From Lutraria lutraria (taxonomy: Eukaryota > Mollusca > Bivalvia > Venerida > Mactridae): a DNA stretch of 64,000 nucleotides. The notes under the pieces were generated by a model. The model was not told the origin of the DNA. It saw only the letters and a list, made by a program, of their open reading frames with translations, and searched no databases. This document shows, piece by piece, positions 15,201 to 24,200 of this stretch (its first letter is position 1; the number at the start of each line of letters is the position of its first letter). The position numbers were made by a program, and so were the translations under genes. The stretch covers positions 4,772,819-4,836,818 of the forward strand of contig OZ026847.1 in NCBI GenBank assembly GCA_964023205.1. The letters run 5' to 3'.

Positions 15201-18200
15201 AATACAGTCATTGCTCATCTTTTATAATCGGCAACCTATATTTTTTTAATAGTTTATAAATTCATGACACCATTCAAATATTCAAAGCAATCGTTCACCT
15301 ACACTATACAACATGAAAAATGTCGTAATGTTCTAGAATAAGTGAAACTTAAAACTTGCCGAATAAAGTGACATTATAAGTTTATGATCTATGTAAAGTA
15401 ACAAAAATAAAGTAAGTGATTTTCTTCAGAATATAACATGTTGACCGCTTGTAAAAGTTGAGTAGTGTGCATAATGAAACCATGCCTGATGAAAGTCTAA
15501 CTTGCAAACAAAACCAGAGAATACAAAGTGGATGTGGTAGAAGAATTGTTGATTGCCATTATTATGACTTAATATTACAGAAGGAAATGTATACCAACTA
15601 AATGTAACAGACGATGACGGCGACGCCTTTACAGTACAGATAGAAGATCTAGGGAACACAGATGATCTTGGTAGAATTACTCTCACAGAAAACGGAATGT
15701 ATGTATTACCAAGAGTTGCTGCAATTTAAGCAATACTGAGATCGCCTGCGTGGTCAAAATAATGTTTTTACTCGACATTTTAAGGATAATATTAAGATTT
15801 GATGAAACATTATAAGACAGGGTTATATATATTTGTATTAGACATGTCCCTGGACATTTTATTGTTCAGAATGTTGAAAACTTCCATATAACCACAATCA
15901 TGAAATACATTGTACTAGAAATATATGATTTGGAGTGCACACCAAAGGCACATTGGTGTGAAGCAACAAATCTTGAGCTAATCTTGTAATGTATGCATCA
16001 TTTGCGTGGTTATGGCATGCAGGTATGAATGTTTTTCATCTTTTCTCTGCTTGTTTCAACATGTGGTGATTTGGATGTGAACCTCACTCACAGACAACAT
16101 TTGCTCCTAGTGGTATGTGTTTATATTTAAACTAGATAACTACGTAAATGACATAACATTCGTATTTCAGTTTAACGATCGAGCCATGTGTTGAGTGTTA
16201 CGGATCTGAAATTTTGAAAATACTGTTAAAGGATTTCCCGGAATATGATGACATTGAATCAGCTGAGAATATTGAAGAAATAACAATAAATATATCAGTA
16301 GTAAATGATCCGCCATCTATTCATCTTTTTAATTACGATTGGACGAGCATGCTGCTCCCTGACAGGATGGACACTGTGTTTGTAAGTTAATTAGTTATTA
16401 GAATTTGTGCAGAAGGGTTAGAGAGGTTCTAACAGGAAATTAAGAATTTTATTTTCAAATAAGTATTTTTAAATTAAAAAAGATGTTGTTTCTTAACAAT
16501 TAGGTTCTATTTAAGGATCGACCGCCGTTATATTGACACCATAGTAAGCTGTTATGTTTTATTAACACGGTTAGGTTGATCACTGAGTGTTGCCTTCCTA
16601 CAATTTCTGGTTCTCTTTAAGCTCTAAGTAATCTTGTAAAATATTACAATGAGTTAGATTTTGTATTGCAGTATTATATTGTATTTTTTACATTTAATAG
16701 GTATACAGAGAAGAGAACAAAATAGAGAATGTCACTGTCATAATCAATGTCGGTCTAATTGTGGCTTATGATATCGATGGACCTCAACAGTTAGCAATGT
16801 ATTACGACACTAACAATACTTTTGGCGAGTTTGTCATTGAATCATTAACACGTGAAGAGATTTTACAAAATATTGAATGTGCGAATAATGAGGTAATAAT
16901 CATTGTCTAAAATTTGAATTTGAGTAATACCGTGTTTTGTTCATGTAAAGTCGTGAAATCCTTAATCATAATTGCATTACGCCAGCTGAATAACTAACGT
17001 ATATGGCAACATTTTTGACGGCCCATGTGTAGATGACAACATATCCACGATGCCTATACCTCGTGACTTTTCATAATATGTATGGGTCCAAACGGTAAAC
17101 AAACGCTCGATCCAGGTAAGGTAACATTTTCATTGATATCTTATCAAATATATCATCAATTCTCATGATATGCGTGGTCACCTCTTACAATTTTGATATT
17201 AAAAAGGCATTTCTAGATGTATTTAGGAAACAATTGTACTGGCGGATCAATACGTTTTTGATATACATGTAATTATAATTTTATGCTTCTGATTTTAATT
17301 ACTGCAAATAGTTTGGAGAAAAACATATTATTAAAAACATGATATGTGTGGATCGTTCATTTTGTATGATATGGATGGATTCTTTTGCTATCTTACAATT
17401 ATTTTGGATTGAAAAAAAAACACTAATGTCTTGTCTGTTTCGTAACAGTGTGCGTGCCATGTATTTGTATTTACAGTACTTGAATTATTTTCCAGTCATG
17501 AATCGTAAACGGGCTTCGAACCTTTCACTTAATGCAACTAGCTGTCGCCGGAAGAAGTTTAGCCGGTCGAGGCCAAAGTTATTGGTCGGAATGTGCTTAA
17601 CAGCAAAACCTCGGCTCCGATGCTTCGGAACACCTCGATCGATAAACATCAAACGAAAGGTCGCGATCTTATTCAGCTTTTGTCAACTAACCAAGTCCTA
17701 GTCATACGGTATATATAACTAGCAAGCGAACACCAAGTAGTCGACTGCGTCCGCCAACAATTATTTGATGACACAGAAGCAAATGTTGAATGTTCATCTA
17801 TCTTCAATTGTGTTAATGATCTGGACACATTAGAAATAAATATTCAACATCATTTGCTTCTTTTTCTTCCAGAATTACTTTCTAAGTTTTGGTGGACGCG
17901 GTCGACTACTTAGTGTTCGCTAGCTAGGCATATACCAATATATAGATGGATAAGCTCCCGGCCTTTCGTTTGACGTTCATCGATCGAGGTGTTCCGAAGC
18001 TTCAGAGCTGAGGTTTTGGTGTTAAGCACAGACCAATAACTTTGGCCTTTACCGGTTGAACTTCTTCCGGCGATGGCTTGTTGCATTAAGTGAGAGGTTC
18101 GAAGCCCGTTTACGATTCGTGGCTTGAAAATAACTCAAGTACTGTAAATAAACCACGCATATCACGACAATGTCAGGTCACTTAAATACGCATTCGCTAT

Positions 18201-21200
18201 AATCTTAAAAAAATACTGATTTCTTTCCAAAACAAATAATATGTGTGAACGTTACTTAAATGAAATAGCTCTCCACTTTATCCGATGAGAAATGATGAAA
18301 TATTAGGGAAGATATCAATGAAATTGTTACCTGAATCGAACGTTTGTTGGCCTTTTGGACCGATACATATAATGAAAAGTCATGTGGTATAGGCACCGTG
18401 ATATCTAATGACACCTATGACTTCTAAATGGTATTGTTAGTATAAGTCACAATTTGTATCTCAAATGTTACATAAGTTTTATGTTTTACATGTAATTCCC
18501 AGTGCTTTGTGTCATAGAAATAACTTTTTATGTCAGTCAATGCATATTAGAACAAAGATATGTCGACGTGTCACGTGTTGTTTCTTTATTATTGGAAACA
18601 TAATTACCATCAAATTTGATTTTTTTCTTGTTTTCCCCCACTGAATAGTGCCATGGAACACCTGCAATTGACAATCTAAATGGAATGGACTGGGTGGGAT
18701 ACAATGTTGTATTTACGTACAATGGCACATTTGTCGGCATAGAAACTATAAAACTAGTTGCACAAGATAACTTGACTGTGTTTTCTGATGTCATTACAAT
18801 AAGTCTTGTAGTGATGGAAAATAAATGTGAAAACGGCGGTGTTTGTAAAAGTAAGGATGTTGTTTTATTTTGTTCTATGGTCCATTTCTGTCTTTTCATA
18901 CTCTATAATTTAGCTTTATACTGAAGATACTCCAGACGAATAAGATTTTGTTTTTGTTTATTTTCTTTTTTACTCAAATCGGTTTCGAACTACTGATGAA
19001 CTTCTAAAAACTGTACCGTTTGAACCAACTGAGTAGAGTTTAGTTTAATCTTTTTCAACACGTATGTGTTACCTATTGCTGCCATATTTCTTCGAGTGTA
19101 TAGATATTTCCAACATTTTATCTGTTGATGTATTCTTATAATATTTTATACTTACGTTATTAAAATAACCAAATGTTATATTTTCGTGCAGCTGATATCC
19201 GAATAGTGTTATAGCGGCTTTTCCACAGTCTTAGCTTGACAATACCAGTATAGCAATACATTTTACTTTTAATTAATATTATTTTTTACACCATCTTCAG
19301 GTAATAATCCCCCAGAATATTCCTGTGATGATACTCGTCGGACTCAAGGCTTTGATTTGTATTATGGTTGTGAATGTACGCCTTACTGGAGTGGACAGTA
19401 TTGTGAAAATGATGTCAACGAATGTGACGATAGTCCATGCAAAAGTTACCAGCTTTGTAGAAATTTGGTTGGAAACTATGAATGCTACTGTGACAATTTT
19501 ATTTGTGAAATGGGACTGGAAACGTGGGCATTTGCTCTGATAATTGTCTCGTGTGTGTTGTTTATTGTCGGTGGTATCATCGTGATGATTATTATCAGAA
19601 AAATCACGTAAGTTGATAAAAATGTACTCATAGAAGATTACCGCGCCACTATGTAATTATATTTCCCGACCACTAATTTACTTTAAATTAGTTTAATGAA
19701 GGCATTAAATAAGTCTTTTGTTCGTTACAAACGTTTAATTATGTAACCTAGAAACTTTATAGTATCGAGTCTCATTCAAACTTTCATGACGGATAAAGTA
19801 AGTATTTGAGATAAATCATTTAAACGGGGATTATTCAACAGTCTAGGCTTGACTGAATTGACTTGATTTTATGTTCAGCATTTTATGTTAAGACAATTCT
19901 TGAATACATTTTTGACCGTTCTATCGTGTTAATTTTTGTGTAAAGTCAATGAACTGCATGGTGCATTCTTTCATAAAATGAAACAAACTTTCATGTAAAT
20001 GTCTTTGTAATTTCAGGAAACGTGATAATGTAAGTATTAAAATGTTTTTTAAATAATTGTTATAATGATACTAAGTTTAGCTACAGTACATTAGATAGAA
20101 ATCATTTGTTACAAGTTTATTTTATAAAAAAGTACCCTGGCAACAACATATAATATAAAACGATAAATGTTTTATCAACCTAAAACTTGTTGATAATACA
20201 CTTTTTGAAATGTATTTATACTATTCAACATCCTAGGAACCTGGGATCTATAATGGCAATTAAAATGACTATGAGTGATTCTTCAATCAACCCCCACCCC
20301 CGTTGACTGACAAATCCCAATATTAAAGTGAAATTGCTTTAACGGTTAATGGGAAGCCTAATACTTCATACTATATTTGAGACGTAGACATGTTGTTCAT
20401 AATGCATTCCCAGTTTTTCATATTGGCCTTCGGAACAAAAAAATGAAATCGAACGTAATCTTTCTTTATATAGAGTCCAGCAGTCAACACCTATACAATA
20501 ATGAAACTTTTTTCTTGTTATCTTGTTACTTTTTATGTTTTGATTACAATGGCATTGATTCTTCATGTATATTGATTGTTATTCTAGAAAATGTCATCAA
20601 CATCGTCATGGAAAAACTGGTTTGTGAAACCAAATTCTGTTGGCGTTGACAAGAACGTACGTATTTACTTATATTTCTATGAACTGCAATATATTTCTGT
20701 GCGACATTGATTAATGCACGGTATATATGATGGAATTAATACTACACAAAGAATTCATAGATTGTTTCCATTGTCTTTAGTTTATAGGCAGTCATTACCC
20801 TTGACTTTGTTTTAAATATCATTACCTATGTTGCTAAATATAAAAGCAATCATTATTTTTCTCTGTAAATAACTATTATTTCGAAGCTATCGTCGTTTGT
20901 TACCATTTTCTGTATAGCTATTTCTTTCAGTACAATTTGTACAATTAAGGGATATTATAATATACTGTTTAAGTTTGCTTTATTATTTCATAACTTAAAC
21001 AGTTAATGCTTGCTTCAATGGGCCAATATGTATGCAAAACCAAAAGAACACGTACTTATAGTAAAATCATGATAATTATTGTTATGTCTTTGTACTTAAT
21101 TCTAAACTGTTGGTGGACCTCCACTGAACTGGTAATTGAATCTGACATCATACTTCGTATTTCTCTTCAGGAAATTACACGACCCGTGTTCCGTTTGCCG

Positions 21201-24200
21201 CCTGTAATGCGTCCTGTAAGTGTTTTCTATCATCTTGTATCATGTGAACATATTCACTACATGATATATCTGCAAGTAAGAAAATAGTAAAGAAAAAGTG
21301 AAATGTTTCATGAGGTGTACAACCAGAAAAGGTGTTGTTTTACCAGGTTTTCCGCAACAAACAGGTTTTGAAAGTTACTTTTGGTTGGCAATTTACGGAG
21401 AGTAAGATAATTAAATCATTGAACACCCAAAAGGTATATACAAAAGGTGCTACTAGCATCTTGTTGAATAAAAAAATGGATGTGTTCAGAATGATTTATA
21501 TGATATCAAGGGCATACACTGAATGTGGTATGATGCTACGAGTGCACACATCTACACTTCAAACTTTTGTTCTATTGGTTCAAGTATAATATTATATACA
21601 AATAGATGTTATCACATTATAAAGTACTCTATATTTTCTCGTGAATTTAGGTTGAACCAGAAGTTCTTGCCGATGAAGATGAAGACGAGAATTACTATAA
21701 GGACGAAGAAGTGGTTACATTGTTTTCTCGATTCAAAGTAGGAGCAAGTGTAAGTGTTGTATTACTTATACGCTATGAAATGGAATTAAAAGGCTGCAAT
21801 CATACGTTTCGTCAAACAGGTCATGTATGTAGGATACTGATCCAGGATTATGGGTGGGAATTAGTTAATAATAAAAAAATATCATTGAAAAAGGGGTTAA
21901 ATTAATTGAAACAAAAGGAAAATGATTAGTGTAAACCACATATTTCTTGATGCTATAGAACTAGAACAGTCTTTGTAGACAAAATGTGAAAACAGCAGCT
22001 ACTGGCTTATGGTTTTAATTATTAACGAATTATAAACCAAACCATTGTCATTAAGAGTTGTGAATTATTAAAATGCAATGCATTTATTGAGTATTCTATT
22101 AATTTTCAGAGTGATAGTCCAGAACCAGTGAATCCATTCAAAGAATTCAAGAAGGTAGATTTTGTTGTGATATAATTACAATATTTAGTGATTTTATTTA
22201 CAAGCTTCTGTATGCAATGTGAATGTGTCAATTGTACCTCTAAATGTACCGAAATTGCTTTGAAGAACATAGTGTGTATTAGCTGTAGTATTTTTCTAAT
22301 AACTGAGTGTTTGCGTTTAAGTTTTGTTACTTTTATTTTTGCTATATAACACATGTAGCTTTCAGCGAATTCCTGCTTTAACAAAATAAATATAGCATGA
22401 TCATGCTGAAAAGTTCCGTACATGAAAGATTACACAGCGTTTGATTTTAACTAGGTTACCTTCCAACATGCTGACAAGATAGAGACCGATCATCCGCCAC
22501 CTTCGACTTCGAACATACAAAATTCCAAAAAGGTCAAATTTATGGTAATGATTTTACGCTTTGCTTGTGTGATTTGAGTTTGAAATAGTTTACATAGTAA
22601 GAATATTGCGTCTGTTAAAAATAATTAATTCAGCAGTTATATTTAATTTCTGAAAAACCTCTGTGATCAGCGTAGTGCTTTTTGGATTTAATTATATCAA
22701 TTAACTGAATTTGAGCTGTAAGGATTTATCTATAATTACTAAAGAGCAATGTATCACTAAAATGTAATTCTACATATTCCAAAGCTACTTTATTCAAAGA
22801 CATTTTACTCAGGTTCACCGCCATTATTATATTTCACCAATATGGTTTGGTTTTAGGAAATTAAACGGCCTAAACCAACTTTGCCTTTGCTGACAAGCGT
22901 AAGTACATGTAGTTATTTGTTGGCATTTTTCGTATAAATGTGATACCCCCCGAAAAAAAGAACAATATTACGGCAGTAAAACGGATATATGATCACATTT
23001 TTCTAGATAGTGAGTGATTCTTTTGATTGAGTTGTTTTTTGCAAATGTTTGTGCCTGAATTGTTGCTGCAAAAGATTCCAGCTTGGCAAGTTGATTAAAG
23101 TATAAAACTTGACACGCTTTTTACTTAGTGTACATAGCTTGGCAAACTTATTTGCGCATATAACTTGACATGCTTATAAGTGCATATAACGCTATCTAAT
23201 GTCAACTATAAATCGTGATGTAAATTACGCGGAGCATCGTTTGATAGCACAATCTGATTCAATCCTGATGTAAGTGTATAATTCATTTCTGATAATAAAT
23301 TCACATTGATAATGATTAGGTTGGAACCATTGACATGTCTAAGGATGATAAATTAGAAAAGGGTGACGATAGTATGGATTGGTTGTTTTCCCGTTACAAA
23401 CAGAGAGAAAGTGTGAGTATAATCATGAACAGTATGTGTCTTGAAAAATCAAAGCACATGATAAATACAGTATAATTGATTCCTAATTGAATAATTGACA
23501 CCTGTTTCAACAAAGCGTTGTTTGTTTGTTTTTTGTTGTTTTTATGCGAAATGTTTGAATATTATTATTTTGGCCGATATTTTCTAATTTCAGATATTAT
23601 AATAATAAGTACAATGTTAGTATTATTAATTCAACTAATTATGGCATTACTAACAGTTTTTCACCTGATAAACATTATTATACTAACAAGTAATCAAAGA
23701 GGTGAACTACATTTTTTGTATGTATGTTTCAGTCTGATAGCACGGTAACTGCGGGAGCTATTAGTACATCGTTCAATTTCAAAGAGGTATGCGTTTACTT
23801 GATAATACCATTAACTAAATAAATGTTAAAAGAATCAAATGCTGTTCAATTGGGGTATCAAACATTTTTAGTGATAAGTCAGTTAATAGCTAGTGTGTTA
23901 TGTTTTAGTGTGTAGACCCTTCCTGGCCTGTCACGTCTTTACTAACAGCTACTGAAAAAAACTTACTTCAAACAGACATGCCCATACATATTGTGTCTGA
24001 AAATGTAAAAGCCGTATAAGATCAGATTTAGGATATGCCGAAATGCAAATGATTGCATATGGCAGACCAATAATTTAAAACTATACTTTCACACAATATG
24101 AGGCACACACTCGTTCAGCAATGTGCTTTTTTTGCTGTTTTAGGTTCAGCTGAAACATGCTGACCAGATGGAGACAAACCACCCAGCGCCATCTACATCA

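Noticed and set aside
17339..17701. 120-codon frame
   Set aside because: It lies in one arm of the foldback element and is disrupted in the other arm.
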